DNA of 64,000 nt from Alistipes senegalensis (GCA_023664045.1 JAMPGH010000001.1:426589-490588); one strand, 5' to 3'; shown: positions 9,180-18,568, counted from the stretch's first letter. Numbers and translations: made by a program. The notes: generated by a model from the sequence alone, not told the origin.

Positions 9180-10919
9180 ATGTCCCGCTTGAGAAAGATG
9201 ACCGCCGCGGAAATCGCAGCAGCCGAAGCGCTCGGAACCACGGCCGAAACGTGGTCGCAGATCCTTGTAAGCGACGATTTCGACCCGGCGCAACTGGAAC
9301 GAAGCCGGCTGGAAGGCCGCGTGGAGATCGGCCCCGGAGCCTCGATCCGCCGCTCGAGGGTGAAAAACTACCGGCTGGGCGCCCGGACGCTGGTGGAAGA
9401 CGTAACGGCGCTGGAGTGCCGCCGCCGGAGCCTGTTCGGCAACGGAGTACGCGTCGCGACGATCAACGAATGCGGCGGCCGCACGGTGGCGATATACGAC
9501 CGGCTGTCGGCGCAGGTGGCCTACCTGATGGCGCTCTACCGGCATCGTCCGCAACTGATTGCGGCGCTGGAGAAGATGATCGCGGCCCATGCTGAGAAGC
9601 GTGCGTCGGAGATCGGCGAGACGGGCTGCGACTGCCGCATCGTCGGGGCCCGCTTCGTCCGCGAAGTACGCTTGGGCGACGGGGCGGAGATCGACGGAGC
9701 CTCGATTCTTGAAAACGGCACCCTCTGTGCCGGAGCGAAGATCGGCGCCGACGTCAAAGCCTACGACTTCATCGCCGCGGAAAACAGCCGCATCGACAAC
9801 GGCTCGACCCTCGAACGCTGCTTCGCAGGCGAAAACTGCATCCTGGACAAAGGCTTCACGGCCACGGATTCGCTCTTCTTCGCAAACTCGCACTGCGAAA
9901 ACGGCGAAGCCTCCTCGATCTTCGCCGGGCCCTGCACCGTGTCGCACCACAAGTCGTCGCTGCTGATCGCCGGCATGTTCTCGTTCTTCAACGCCGGCAG
10001 CGGCTCGAACCAGAGCAACCACCTTTTCAAGTGCGGCGCCGTACATCAGGCGGTGCACCGCCGGGGCTGCAAGTTCGCCAGCGGAGCCTACGTCATGTCG
10101 CCGGCCGTCGAAGGAGCCTTCACGATGGTCAAGGGCCACCACGCCGCGCACCACGACACGGCGATCTTCCCCTACTCCTACCTGATCGAGAAGGAGGGAC
10201 GCTCGCAACTGATGCCGGGGGCCAATCTGACCAACTACGGCACGGTACGCGACATCGAGAAGTGGCCCGCACGCGACCGCCGCACGGTGGGCCGCGACGT
10301 GATCGACTACGCAGAATACAACCCCTGCATCGCGGGCGACATGCTCCGGGCGGTGGATGCGCTCCACACGCTGGAAGACGCGGCGCCCGAAGCGACGCAA
10401 TACATCCACAACAAAGCCGTCATCACGAAGACGGCGCTGCAACGCGGTCTGAAGCTCTACGACAAAGCCATCGTGGCGTCGCTGGGCGCGATGCTCGAAG
10501 CCGGAGCCCCGGATCCCCGCTACGACGGCTCGGGCCGCTGGCTGGACGTGGCGGGACAATACATCGCCAAACGCGAAGTCGACGCGATCGTGGAGGCGAT
10601 CGAAGCGGGCCGGCTGACGACCCCCGACGAAGCGGACAACCGCTTCCGGGTATTCCATGTCCACTATGCGGAATATGCCCGCAGCTGGGCGGAACAACTC
10701 TATGCGACGCTGTTAGGACACGTCCCGACGTCCGAAGAAGTGGCCGAAGCGATCGAAGCGGGCCGCAACGCCCATGCCGCGATGCGCCGCACGACCGATG
10801 CCGACCGCGACCGCGACTGCTCGCCGGCGATGTCCGTGAGCTACGGAGCCGACAGCGACGACGAAGAAGAGATCCTGAGGGACTACCGTGCGGTGAGAGG
10901 ACTGGATTCGGAACGATAA
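9180..10919 (+). CDS. DUF4954 family protein (left-handed beta-helix type)
   Basis: A 579-aa protein typical of Bacteroidetes. It begins MSRLRKMTAAEIAAAEALG and shows many short hexapeptide-like repeats between about residues 40 and 280 (for example GDGAEIDGASILENGTLCAG), as in left-handed beta-helix acyl- or nucleotidyl-transferase folds. A conserved core follows with GMFSFFNAGSGSNQSNHLFK and KGHHAAHHD. Family members have been likened to UDP-GlcNAc pyrophosphorylase-like hexapeptide proteins, but no reaction is established and I assign none. The start at 9180 was preferred over the in-frame ATG at 9135 because the promoter -7 box lies between them. It is followed directly by trxB. Confidence 0.75.
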   Translation: MSRLRKMTAAEIAAAEALGTTAETWSQILVSDDFDPAQLERSRLEGRVEIGPGASIRRSRVKNYRLGARTLVEDVTALECRRRSLFGNGVRVATINECGGRTVAIYDRLSAQVAYLMALYRHRPQLIAALEKMIAAHAEKRASEIGETGCDCRIVGARFVREVRLGDGAEIDGASILENGTLCAGAKIGADVKAYDFIAAENSRIDNGSTLERCFAGENCILDKGFTATDSLFFANSHCENGEASSIFAGPCTVSHHKSSLLIAGMFSFFNAGSGSNQSNHLFKCGAVHQAVHRRGCKFASGAYVMSPAVEGAFTMVKGHHAAHHDTAIFPYSYLIEKEGRSQLMPGANLTNYGTVRDIEKWPARDRRTVGRDVIDYAEYNPCIAGDMLRAVDALHTLEDAAPEATQYIHNKAVITKTALQRGLKLYDKAIVASLGAMLEAGAPDPRYDGSGRWLDVAGQYIAKREVDAIVEAIEAGRLTTPDEADNRFRVFHVHYAEYARSWAEQLYATLLGHVPTSEEVAEAIEAGRNAHAAMRRTTDADRDRDCSPAMSVSYGADSDDEEEILRDYRAVRGLDSER

Positions 10920-10952
10920 ATGGATAGACGAAAAAACAAAACGACGACGAAT

Positions 10953-11873
10953 ATGGAAGAAGTAAAGGTACTGATTATCGGCAGCGGCCCGGCGGGCTAC
11001 ACGGCTGCCATCTACACGTCGCGCGCCAACCTTGCGCCGGTGCTCTACGAAGGGATCGAGCCGGGCGGCCAGCTGACGACGACCACCGAGGTGGAGAACT
11101 TCCCGGGCTACCCCGAAGGTGTGGACGGCAACCAGCTGATGGCCGACCTGCGCCGGCAAGCCGAGCGCTTCGGCACCGACATCCGCACGGGCACGATCAC
11201 GAAAGTCGACCTTTCGTCGCGGCCGTTCCACGTAATCGTCGACGGCGAAAAAGAGATCTGCGCCGAGAGCCTGATCGTCGCCACGGGTGCGACGGCGAAA
11301 TACCTGGGACTTCCCTCCGAGACGAAGTACCGCGGGCAGGGCGTGAGCGCCTGCGCGACGTGCGACGGCTTCTTCTACCGCAAGAAGGACGTGGCCGTGG
11401 TAGGCGGCGGCGACACGGCATGCGAGGAGGCGACCTATCTGGCATCGCTGTGCCGCAAGGTCTACATGATCGTCCGCAAGCCCTACCTGCGCGCCTCGAA
11501 GGCGATGCAGGAACGAGTGCTCCGCACCCCCAACATCGAAGTGCTCTTCGAACACAACACGGCCGAAGTGCTGGGCGACGAGACGGGCGTAACGGGTGCC
11601 CTGCTGCGCAAGAACGACGGCTCGGAAACCACGATCGACATCGCGGGATTCTTCCTTGCGATCGGCCACCATCCCAACACGGAACTTTTCGCCGACCAAC
11701 TGGAACTCGACGCCGAAGGCTACATTGCGGTGGAAGGCGGAAGCTCGAAGACCTCGGTGGAGGGCGTCTTCGCGGCGGGCGACGTCAAAGATCCCCACTA
11801 CCGTCAGGCCATCACGGCGGCCGGCTCGGGCTGCGTGGCGGCGCTGGACTGCGAACGCTTCCTGCTGAGATAA
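10953..11873 (+). CDS. trxB: Thioredoxin-disulfide reductase
   Basis: FAD/NADPH enzyme that reduces thioredoxin in the cytoplasm, 306 aa, the usual length. The FAD-binding IIGSGPAGYTAAIYTSRA is at residues 8-25, the redox-active CATC is near residue 134 (VSACATCDGFFYRKK), the NADPH site is VVGGGDTACEEATYLA, and the C-terminal VFAAGDVKDPHYRQAITAAGSG binds FAD again. I use the ATG at 10953 (MEEVKVLIIG). An ATG at 10920, directly after the DUF4954 stop, would add 11 non-conserved residues. It is probably co-transcribed with the DUF4954 gene and the downstream rnz. Confidence 0.95.
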   Translation: MEEVKVLIIGSGPAGYTAAIYTSRANLAPVLYEGIEPGGQLTTTTEVENFPGYPEGVDGNQLMADLRRQAERFGTDIRTGTITKVDLSSRPFHVIVDGEKEICAESLIVATGATAKYLGLPSETKYRGQGVSACATCDGFFYRKKDVAVVGGGDTACEEATYLASLCRKVYMIVRKPYLRASKAMQERVLRTPNIEVLFEHNTAEVLGDETGVTGALLRKNDGSETTIDIAGFFLAIGHHPNTELFADQLELDAEGYIAVEGGSSKTSVEGVFAAGDVKDPHYRQAITAAGSGCVAALDCERFLLR

Positions 11874-11887
11874 AACCCCGTCGAACG

Positions 11888-12811
11888 TTGAGTTTCTCCG
11901 TTACGATCCTCGGCTCCTCGTCGGCCAAGCCGACCGCCGTGCGCCATCCGTCGGCGCAGGCGGTGAACGTACACGAACAATACTATCTGGTCGACGCGGG
12001 CGAGGGAGTGCAGCAACAGATGATCCGCGCGGGCATCAATCCCCTGAAGCTGCGGGCCGCATTCATCTCGCATCTGCACGGAGACCATGTTTACGGGCTC
12101 TTTCCGCTGCTCTCGACCTTAGGGCTCTACGGCCGCCGGACGCCCCTGCCGGTCTACGCCCCGGCCCCGCTGGGGGAGATACTGGAAGCCCACCTGCGCT
12201 ACTTCGACAGCGAGCTCCCCTACGAGGTGGAGTGGCACGAAGTGCGGACGACCGAACACCGCCTGCTGCTGGAGAACCGCACGCTGGAGGTATGGAGCAT
12301 TCCGCTGCGCCACCGGGTGCCGACGGCGGGTTTCCTGTTCCGCGAAAAGAAACCGCCGCGCAACGTCGACAAGTTCAAGATCGTGAAATACGGCCTTTCG
12401 ATCGCCCAGATCGCGGCGGCGAAACGAGGCGAAGAGGTGCGGCTCGACACGGGCGAAGTGCTGCCCAACGAAGCACTGACCTACGAACCCTACCGCCCCC
12501 GCGCCTACGCCTATCTTTCGGACACGGCCCGCTCGCCCAAAGCGGCGGCGCTGGCGGCGGGCGTCGACCTTATGTACCATGAAGCGACCTACGCAGCAGC
12601 CGAGAAGAAGACGGCGGCCCAACGAGGGCACTCGACCACCGAAGATGCGGCCCGCGCGGCCGTCGAAGCGGGAGCCGGACGCCTGATAATCGGCCACTAC
12701 TCCTCGCGCTACAAGGACGAGCGGATGCTGGTCGAAGAAGCCCGCCGGATCTTTCCCGAGACCTATGCGGCCGTGGAAGGGAGCACGTTCATCATAGAGA
12801 AACGACGATGA
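11888..12811 (+). CDS. rnz: Ribonuclease Z (TTG start)
   Basis: Metallo-beta-lactamase-fold endonuclease that matures tRNA 3' ends, 307 aa. The zinc ligands are in FISHLHGDHVYGL (about residues 60-72). C-terminal family motifs are also present: AYLSDTARS, MYHEATYAA, RGHSTTEDAA and LIIGHYSSRYKD. The first family-like residues (SFSVTILGSSSAKPT) are preceded by TTG at 11888, and no ATG or GTG is suitably placed, so a TTG start is chosen. The long ORF reaching back to 11360 runs through trxB in another frame and is not real. The 3' end overlaps the next gene as ATGA. Confidence 0.93.
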   Translation: MSFSVTILGSSSAKPTAVRHPSAQAVNVHEQYYLVDAGEGVQQQMIRAGINPLKLRAAFISHLHGDHVYGLFPLLSTLGLYGRRTPLPVYAPAPLGEILEAHLRYFDSELPYEVEWHEVRTTEHRLLLENRTLEVWSIPLRHRVPTAGFLFREKKPPRNVDKFKIVKYGLSIAQIAAAKRGEEVRLDTGEVLPNEALTYEPYRPRAYAYLSDTARSPKAAALAAGVDLMYHEATYAAAEKKTAAQRGHSTTEDAARAAVEAGAGRLIIGHYSSRYKDERMLVEEARRIFPETYAAVEGSTFIIEKRR

Positions 12812-13548
12812 CAAAAGCCGAAATACAACTGGTCCGCGCGCTGGCCGACAAACGCGGCCGCACGGAACATGGACTTTTCGTGGCCGAAGGAGAGAAGCTG
12901 ATCGGCGAACTGCGGGCCTCGCAGCTGCGCGTGCGCAAGATGTTCGCACTGGAGGGGATTTTCGAAGGCCCGGAGGTGGAGACCGTCTCCCGGCACGACA
13001 TGGAGCGGCTCTCGCTGCTCAAGACGGCCGGCAACTCGCTGGCGCTGGTGGAGATACCCCGCTACGAACTCGACCTCCCGGAGCTGGGAAACGACCTGAC
13101 GCTGGCGCTCGACGACGTGCAGAACCCCGGCAATCTGGGCACGATCGTCCGGCTGGCCGACTGGTTCGGCATCCGCGACATCCTCTGCTCCGAAGCAACG
13201 GCCGACTGCTTCAACCCCAAAGTCGTGCAGGCGACGATGGGGGCGATTCTGCGGGTGCGCGTACATTATGTCGATCTGAAGCGGGTGCTGCGCGAAGCGG
13301 CGGCGCGCGGAGTTGCGATCTACGGCACCTTTCTGGAGGGCGACGACCTCTACGACGCGCCGCTGACGCGGGCAGGCATCGTGGTGATGGGCAACGAAGG
13401 CCGCGGCGTAACGCCCGAAGTGGCCGCCGCGGTAACGCACAGACTTTTCATCCCGCCCTACCCTGCCGGGCGCCGCACCACGGAATCGCTCAACGTAGCG
13501 ATGGCCACGGGGATCGTCTGCGCCGAGTTCCGGCGCCGCAAGCTCTGA
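12808..13548 (+). CDS. SpoU/TrmH-family RNA 2'-O-methyltransferase
   Basis: AdoMet-dependent 2'-O-ribose methyltransferase acting on rRNA or tRNA, 246 aa. An N-terminal RNA-binding substrate domain comes first (LVRALADKRGRTEHGLFVAEG, in the first 30 residues). The trefoil-knot SPOUT domain follows with DVQNPGNLGTIVRLADWFG (motif 1), VVMGNEGRGVTP (motif 2) and TESLNVAMATGIVCAEF (motif 3). The target nucleotide cannot be read from sequence. The ATG overlaps the rnz stop by four bases, so the two are translationally coupled in a trxB-rnz-methylase operon. Confidence 0.9.
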   Translation: MTKAEIQLVRALADKRGRTEHGLFVAEGEKLIGELRASQLRVRKMFALEGIFEGPEVETVSRHDMERLSLLKTAGNSLALVEIPRYELDLPELGNDLTLALDDVQNPGNLGTIVRLADWFGIRDILCSEATADCFNPKVVQATMGAILRVRVHYVDLKRVLREAAARGVAIYGTFLEGDDLYDAPLTRAGIVVMGNEGRGVTPEVAAAVTHRLFIPPYPAGRRTTESLNVAMATGIVCAEFRRRKL

Positions 13549-13604
13549 AAACGGGGCGAGGCCGCAGGCCCCGCCCCGAAACGATTCCGCCGCAAAGAGA
13601 GCGG

Positions 13605-14843
13605 CTATCGCTCCCTTTCGGCGTAAGGCCGCTGCCAGAACCACGCATCGTTCGAAGTCGAACAGTCGACATCGGTCTCGTAGCCGGGCGGCACCAGCGC
13701 CACGTACCGCAGCGGACGCTTCCCCTCGCGATAAGTTTCCGTATCGAACTCGCTGCGGTCGGAGCAGACCACGTAGTAGAGGTTCTTGGCCATGTAGGTT
13801 TCCAGATAATCCTCCTGCGTCTGGGGCTCCTCGTTGTTCCAGTTGGCCTCGCGGTTCAAAAAGCAGGGCTTCCCCTCCCGCAGGCATTCGCGCACTTCGG
13901 CGATCGATAGCATCGTACCCTCCGAATCGGTTACCCAAGCCTCGAAAGAAGGATCGATCCATACCCATTTCCCCAACGTATTGAGATAGACGACATTGAT
14001 GACGTGGCAGTCGTTCACCATCTTGCGGGGCATGCAAGTAACGAAGCGCGACTTGAAACCCATCGCCAGATAACACTCGTTGAGAATCTGAGCCAGCATC
14101 CGGCAGTTGACGCCCCGGCCCTCGCGCCGGCAGAGCTCGATCATGGCGATGGCGTTGCGCTCCGTGGGATTATAGGAACCGCCGTCGTGGCGCACGGTGT
14201 TGTGGACCCAGTGGCAGAGGTTACGGATCTTCGATATTTCGTCGCCCGCGCCGGCGATGCTGTCGAGATTGAACTGCTGCCGCAGCCGCACCAGATTGCG
14301 GTCGTCGGGATCGGCATAACGGAACGCCGGAAGCGAATCGCACGCCTGAGCATCGTCGTAAGGCTGAGCCGCACGCAACATGCCGATGAAATCGCCCTGT
14401 CCGGCCGCCTTCAGGCGAAGGGCCTCGTAACCCTTTTCCGCCCGGATAGGATCCAGATCGGGGTCCCGAAGCATCCAACCGTAGGCGCTGTAACTCTGCT
14501 CGAAGTAACCGTGGTCGTAAGCCTTCTCGAGACTGGCGACGGCGGCCCGGCGACGGCCGGAAAGAGACTGGGCGCAAGCCAGATTGTAATACTGGCCGGC
14601 CAGCCAGTCGCCGCCGTTCCACGCATCGAGGTCGCGCCGCACGCTGTCGGGCAGCGAGCCGAAGAAACGGATCTGCTGCTCGCGACAACGCAGCAGATCG
14701 CCATAACGACCGGCCTCCTGCGCCTGCCGCGAACGCTCGGACAACGTATCCAGCGGTTTGAGGAGTTCGCTGTAATCCTGCGCTGCGACCGGGCGGAACC
14801 CGAGCAACAAGAATGAGAACAAGAGTGCGAGGTTGATTTTCAT
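13605..14843 (-). CDS. Secreted transglutaminase-like protein
   Basis: A 412-aa exported protein with an N-terminal signal peptide (MKINLALLFSFLLLGFRPVAAQ). A helical, TPR-like region follows with a D-W-L-A-G-Q-Y-Y-N-LACAQS segment (about 75-105). The papain-like transglutaminase core has Cys in GRGVNCRMLAQ (about 237), His in NDCHVINVVY (about 274) and Asp in WVWIDPSFEAW (about 291), so a complete catalytic triad is visible. Its substrate is unknown; related proteins act as peptidases or crosslinkers on cell-envelope proteins. It is encoded alone and converges with the SpoU gene, with about 56 bases between the stops. Confidence 0.75.
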   Translation of the reverse strand: MKINLALLFSFLLLGFRPVAAQDYSELLKPLDTLSERSRQAQEAGRYGDLLRCREQQIRFFGSLPDSVRRDLDAWNGGDWLAGQYYNLACAQSLSGRRRAAVASLEKAYDHGYFEQSYSAYGWMLRDPDLDPIRAEKGYEALRLKAAGQGDFIGMLRAAQPYDDAQACDSLPAFRYADPDDRNLVRLRQQFNLDSIAGAGDEISKIRNLCHWVHNTVRHDGGSYNPTERNAIAMIELCRREGRGVNCRMLAQILNECYLAMGFKSRFVTCMPRKMVNDCHVINVVYLNTLGKWVWIDPSFEAWVTDSEGTMLSIAEVRECLREGKPCFLNREANWNNEEPQTQEDYLETYMAKNLYYVVCSDRSEFDTETYREGKRPLRYVALVPPGYETDVDCSTSNDAWFWQRPYAERER

Positions 14844-14965
14844 TGCTATGATATTTTAAGTTTGCAGCAAAGCGGGGAAGCGCTTCGACGAAGCGAAAGC
14901 TCCGCATCCGGACGGAACAACGGCCGGAGCACGGGTCGAAGTTACAAAAAATCGCCGACATGGCA

Positions 14966-14995
14966 TTGTACATTGTGAATAGTTTTGTATCTTTG
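14966..14995 (+). promoter_or_regulatory. Promoter of the TPR-ribH operon
   Basis: TTG (14966-14968), 19 bases, TATCTTTG (14988-14995). The ATG of the TPR protein follows 35 bases later at 15031. Confidence 0.65.
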
Positions 14996-15030
14996 TGCTT
15001 TCCGACGCATATATTAAATATTTTATCGAT

Positions 15031-15714
15031 ATGGCAAAACAGCAGGCAGCCGGGCCGGAGTCGCTCGGCGAAGCAATGAACCGGACCGAGTTTTTCCTCG
15101 AAAAGCACGGTCGCACGATGTCCTACGCGATTCTCGCGCTGTTCGTTCTGGCGGCTCTGGTCTTCGGATACCGGGCGCTGATCGTCGCGCCGCGCGCCGA
15201 GAAGGCCGCCGCGATGATCTCCGAGGCGCAGAACCGTTTCGAAGGAGAGACCCCCGACTATGAACTTGCCCTTCTGGGCGATGCCAACGGAGCGGGATTT
15301 CTGGATGTGATCGCCCAGTACGGCTCCACCCCCTCGGGCAACCTTGCCAAGCACTATGCGGGCATCTGCTACCTCCACATGGGCGATCTGGAGAACGCGG
15401 CCGCCTATCTGGCGAAGTTCTCGCCCGTGAAAGGCATTCCCGGTCAGATCCTCAACGCCCAGAACTACGGTCTGCAAGGCGACGTAGCCGTAGACCGTCA
15501 ACAGTATGCCCAAGCCGTGAAGTTCTTCGACAAGGCCGTGAAAGCGTCGGACAACAACCTGACGGCGCCCATGTACCTTTACAAAGCAGCGCTGGCCGAG
15601 CAAGCCTCAGGCCGCGGAGCGCAGGCTGCCGAACTTCTCGAACGCATTCTTGCCTCCTACCCCATGTCGCTGGAAGCCCGCGAAGCCGAGACGGCGCTGG
15701 GCCGCGTAAACTGA
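15031..15714 (+). CDS. Membrane-anchored tetratricopeptide repeat protein (YfgM-like)
   Basis: A 227-aa protein with a short cytoplasmic N-terminus, one transmembrane helix at about residues 32-52 (MSYAILALFVLAALVFGYRA) and tandem TPR-like helices behind it, for example LAKHYAGICYLHMGDLENAA (about 108-127). The layout resembles YfgM/ancillary SecYEG translocon proteins and other single-pass TPR scaffolds, but identity at that level cannot be shown here. It starts at 15031 after its own promoter and is followed 10 bases later by ribH, the arrangement common in Bacteroidales (established knowledge). Confidence 0.75.
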   Translation: MAKQQAAGPESLGEAMNRTEFFLEKHGRTMSYAILALFVLAALVFGYRALIVAPRAEKAAAMISEAQNRFEGETPDYELALLGDANGAGFLDVIAQYGSTPSGNLAKHYAGICYLHMGDLENAAAYLAKFSPVKGIPGQILNAQNYGLQGDVAVDRQQYAQAVKFFDKAVKASDNNLTAPMYLYKAALAEQASGRGAQAAELLERILASYPMSLEAREAETALGRVN

Positions 15715-15724
15715 TCGACGCGCG

Positions 15725-16255
15725 ATGGCTACCCGGAATCATAACCTTTCCAAGTTCAACGGTCCGCTGCCGTCGGCATCCGACATGCGTTTCGGCATCG
15801 TCGTGGCCGAGTGGAACCGCGAAGTAACGGAAGCGCTTCTGGAGGGGGCCGTGCGTACGCTGAGAGCCGCCGGATGTTCCGATCTGAACATCGAAATCAA
15901 GTATGTTCCCGGAACGTTCGAACTGGCGCTCGGAGCGCAGTTCTTCGCCGAATACACCGATGTGGATGCGGTGATCGTGCTCGGCTGCGTGATTCAAGGC
16001 GACACGCGTCATTTCGACTTCATCTGTCAAGGCGTTACGCAAGGCATCACCCAGCTGCAGCTGCAGTGGAACATGCCCATCGCATTCGGCGTGCTTACGG
16101 TCAACGACATGCAACAAGCCCTCGACCGCTGCGGCGGCCGGCTGGGCAACAAAGGCGACGAAGCGGCCGCCACGGCCATCAACATGGTGAAGCTGCAGAT
16201 CGACATGGATGCCGCAGCACCGGACAAGGAACCCGACCGCCGGAACATCAACTGA
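15725..16255 (+). CDS. ribH: 6,7-dimethyl-8-ribityllumazine synthase
   Basis: Penultimate enzyme of riboflavin synthesis: it joins 5-amino-6-ribitylaminouracil and 3,4-dihydroxy-2-butanone 4-phosphate and usually forms 60-mer icosahedra. The product is 176 aa. Recognisable elements are FGIVVAEWNREVTEALLEGA (about 20-39), VPGTFELALGAQFF (about 60-73), VIVLGCVIQGDTRHFDFIC with the catalytic His in THFD-like context (about 84-102), and FGVLTVNDMQQALDRCGG. It is slightly longer than average because of an acidic/proline C-terminal tail. No other rib gene is nearby. Confidence 0.96.
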   Translation: MATRNHNLSKFNGPLPSASDMRFGIVVAEWNREVTEALLEGAVRTLRAAGCSDLNIEIKYVPGTFELALGAQFFAEYTDVDAVIVLGCVIQGDTRHFDFICQGVTQGITQLQLQWNMPIAFGVLTVNDMQQALDRCGGRLGNKGDEAAATAINMVKLQIDMDAAAPDKEPDRRNIN

Positions 16256-16256
16256 G

Positions 16257-16460
16257 TCCGAGGAGGGCCGAGAGAGGGGGCTGAAAGAGGTGAGCCGAGA
16301 GAGAGGCCGGAGAGGGACCGAAAGAGGAAAACCGAGAAAGGTGAGCCGAGAAGGGGCCGAAAGAGGTGAGCTGAGAAAGGGCCGGAGAGAGAGGCCGGAG
16401 AGGGACCGGAAGAAAAGAGGCGCGAAGAAAGTACCGAATGCTTCGGAAAAAGCCCGAAAG
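16257..16460 (+). repeat. Purine-rich degenerate tandem repeat after ribH
   Basis: About 200 bases of GAGAGAGGCCGGAGAGGGAC / GAAAGAGGTGAGCCGAGA-type units repeat irregularly with 20-40 base periods. Open frames over it are Arg/Glu/Lys low complexity and are not called. The family also occurs at 8836 and, on the other strand, at 25381. All three tracts sit directly after an operon end. Confidence 0.7.
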
Positions 16461-16462
16461 AA

Positions 16463-16499
16463 AAAAAGAGTTGCCGGATTGCTGCGGCGACTCTTTTTT
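16463..16499. terminator. Bidirectional terminator between ribH and the NSS transporter
   Basis: AAAAAGAGTTGCCG pairs with CGGCGACTCTTTTT around an eight-base loop. It has an A-run on the left and a T-run on the right, so it can end transcription of both converging genes. Confidence 0.8.
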
Positions 16500-16532
16500 A
16501 TGTTTTATGGCGACCCGAATCGGAAAAAACGA

Positions 16533-17882
16533 CTATCTGAAGAGGCCCAAATTATCGAGAAAGACCAACAACAGAACGGCCGGGCAGAAGTAACGCAACA
16601 GAAACAAGAAGACGCGCTGCATGCGGAACGGCAAAGTTTCGCCGTTGGTGATCTGCGTCCGGAGGATTCTGCGGTCGAGCCGCCAACCGACGAAGATGCA
16701 GGTGAAGAAACCCCCGGCGGGCAACAAGATATTGGCGGTCAAGAAATCGAGCGAGTCGAATAAATTCAGACCGCAAATCTGCCAACCGCTCAACAAACCC
16801 AGCGACAACGAAGCCGATGCGGCCAACGCCATAGTAGCGGCCGTCGTCGCCCAAGCTGCGCGACGGCGGCTCAGGTGCCACTCCTCGTGCAGGTAAGCTG
16901 TGATTACCTCGTGCAGCGAGATGGTCGAAGTAAGGGCCGCCACGACCAACAACAGAAAGAAAATCGACGACCAGACCATGCTCAGCGGCATGCCGTTGAA
17001 GATGCCGGGCAAGGTAATGAAGACCAGCGCCGGACCCGACGAAGGCTCGATGCCGACGCTGAAGACCGCGGGAAAGATCGCGATGCCGGCCAACAAAGCG
17101 ACGACCGTATCGAGAATCGTTACGTTGAGCGCCGTACGCCGAAGGTCGGTATCGGGCTTGAAATAAGAAGCGTAGGTTACCATTGTGCCGATGCCGATGG
17201 AGAGCGAGAAGAATGCCTGGCCCAATGCGGTCAGGACGGTGGCCGGCGTAACCTTCGAGAAATCGGGCTTCAGGAAAAACCGCAAACCCTCGGCGCCGTG
17301 AGGCATCAAGAGGGAATGGACAGCCAATGCGATCAAAATGATGAACAACAGAGGCATCAACACTTTGGCCGAACGCTCGATGCCCTTCTGCACGCCCATT
17401 GCGATGACGAAGTGGGTGGTCAGGATGAACAACGACGTGTAGAGAAGGGGCCGCCACGGATTCCGGATGAAACGGTCGAACATGGCCGCATACTCCTCGG
17501 CCGTCGTATAGCGGGCCAGTTCGCCCGTTACGGAGTGGACCATATACTCTGCCGTCCATCCCGAAACCACGAAATAGAATCCGAGGATCAAAAAAGCCGC
17601 CAACACGCCGTTATACCCCAGAAAACTCCACCTCCGGTCGAGTTTCCGATAGGCACCCACGGCATTGAGCTGCGAAGCGCGGCCCACCGAAAACTCGGCG
17701 ATCATCAACGGCAGACCCACCGCCAGCACGCACAAAATATAGATCGCCAAAAAAGCGCCGCCGCCGTTTTCGCCGGCGACATAGGGGAAGCGCCAGATGT
17801 TCCCCAGTCCGACCGAGCTACCGGCCGCGACCAGCACGGCGCTCAGCTTGCCACCCAAAGTGGCGCGTTGCGAATGAATCAT
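16533..17882 (-). CDS. Sodium-dependent transporter, neurotransmitter:sodium symporter (NSS/SNF) family
   Basis: A LeuT-fold secondary transporter in the inner membrane, probably importing an amino acid with sodium. The 449-aa protein begins MIHSQRATLGGKLSAVLVAA and has the family signature GSSVGLGNIWRFPYVAGENG (about residues 19-38), including the Gly/Asn residues of the Na and substrate sites. About eleven or twelve hydrophobic helices follow (for example LMPLLFIILIALAVHSLLMP). Substrate cannot be assigned. The start at 17882 was chosen on this signature; the ORF extending to 18461 upstream is out of context and overlaps the next gene. Confidence 0.9.
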   Translation of the reverse strand: MIHSQRATLGGKLSAVLVAAGSSVGLGNIWRFPYVAGENGGGAFLAIYILCVLAVGLPLMIAEFSVGRASQLNAVGAYRKLDRRWSFLGYNGVLAAFLILGFYFVVSGWTAEYMVHSVTGELARYTTAEEYAAMFDRFIRNPWRPLLYTSLFILTTHFVIAMGVQKGIERSAKVLMPLLFIILIALAVHSLLMPHGAEGLRFFLKPDFSKVTPATVLTALGQAFFSLSIGIGTMVTYASYFKPDTDLRRTALNVTILDTVVALLAGIAIFPAVFSVGIEPSSGPALVFITLPGIFNGMPLSMVWSSIFFLLLVVAALTSTISLHEVITAYLHEEWHLSRRRAAWATTAATMALAASASLSLGLLSGWQICGLNLFDSLDFLTANILLPAGGFFTCIFVGWRLDRRILRTQITNGETLPFRMQRVFLFLLRYFCPAVLLLVFLDNLGLFR

Positions 17883-17913
17883 ACTATTTAACCTAACCTG
17901 AACCTTGTCCGTT

Positions 17914-18564
17914 CTAACGGATGCCCCTTGCCGCAGCGATCGTCTCGGCCATCGCGAAATCCTCGGGATAGTCGATATCCAGACCTTCGATGCGGTCGAC
18001 GACGGCCATGTAGGGCCGGTCGCCGATGCGCCGATGCCGCTCGCACCACAATGCCCGCGGGAAGATGAAGAAAGCGCTCGTTTCGACGTAGACCGGCTCG
18101 ATGGTCTGCGTGCGGGGGATGTTGTCGAGCGAGTAGTTGAGCGGTCGTCCTCCGTACCAAGCGAACGTCCGGATCCGCTCGGCGCTGAAAGCCGAATCGT
18201 ACTCCCCCGAATGGACCCGCTCCAATGCGCCGTCGATCGTTTCGGGCCGGATGAAAGGCGAAGTCGCGTGTGCCAGCACGTAGAAATCGGCTTCCACCTC
18301 GGCGGTGAATGCGTCGTATATTTCGCATCCCAATGTCGTATCGCGGTCCAACATTTCGCTCCGGCGCAAAAAACGCACTCCGCCGGGCAACAGAGGACGG
18401 ATGCTTTCGTCGCTGCAATAGACGTAGATTTCGTCGATCCGCCGGCACGATGACAACGCATCGAGGATGTGGCGCAGAAGCGGTTTACCGCCTAATTGCC
18501 GGAGGTTTTTGCCCTCGACGCGCTGGCTGTTCAGCCGGATAGGTACGAATGCGACGGTTTTCAT
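17914..18564 (-). CDS. Acylneuraminate/KDO-type cytidylyltransferase
   Basis: A 216-aa nucleotidyltransferase of the CMP-sialic acid synthetase/KdsB group, which activates acidic sugars with CTP for surface glycans. The N-terminal nucleotide-binding segment FVPIRLNSQRVEGKNLRQLG (about 6-25) corresponds to the PARGGSKRIPGKN motif of NeuA. LAHATSPFIRPETID (about 96-110) and GLDIDYPEDFAMAE (about 194-207) are also typical. The sugar substrate is not readable. It lies four bases after the LuxE-like gene and is surely co-transcribed. Neither neuB-like nor kdsA-like genes are nearby, which makes the pairing with an acyl-activating enzyme unusual. Confidence 0.75.
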   Translation of the reverse strand: MKTVAFVPIRLNSQRVEGKNLRQLGGKPLLRHILDALSSCRRIDEIYVYCSDESIRPLLPGGVRFLRRSEMLDRDTTLGCEIYDAFTAEVEADFYVLAHATSPFIRPETIDGALERVHSGEYDSAFSAERIRTFAWYGGRPLNYSLDNIPRTQTIEPVYVETSAFFIFPRALWCERHRRIGDRPYMAVVDRIEGLDIDYPEDFAMAETIAAARGIR

Positions 18565-18568
18565 GGAT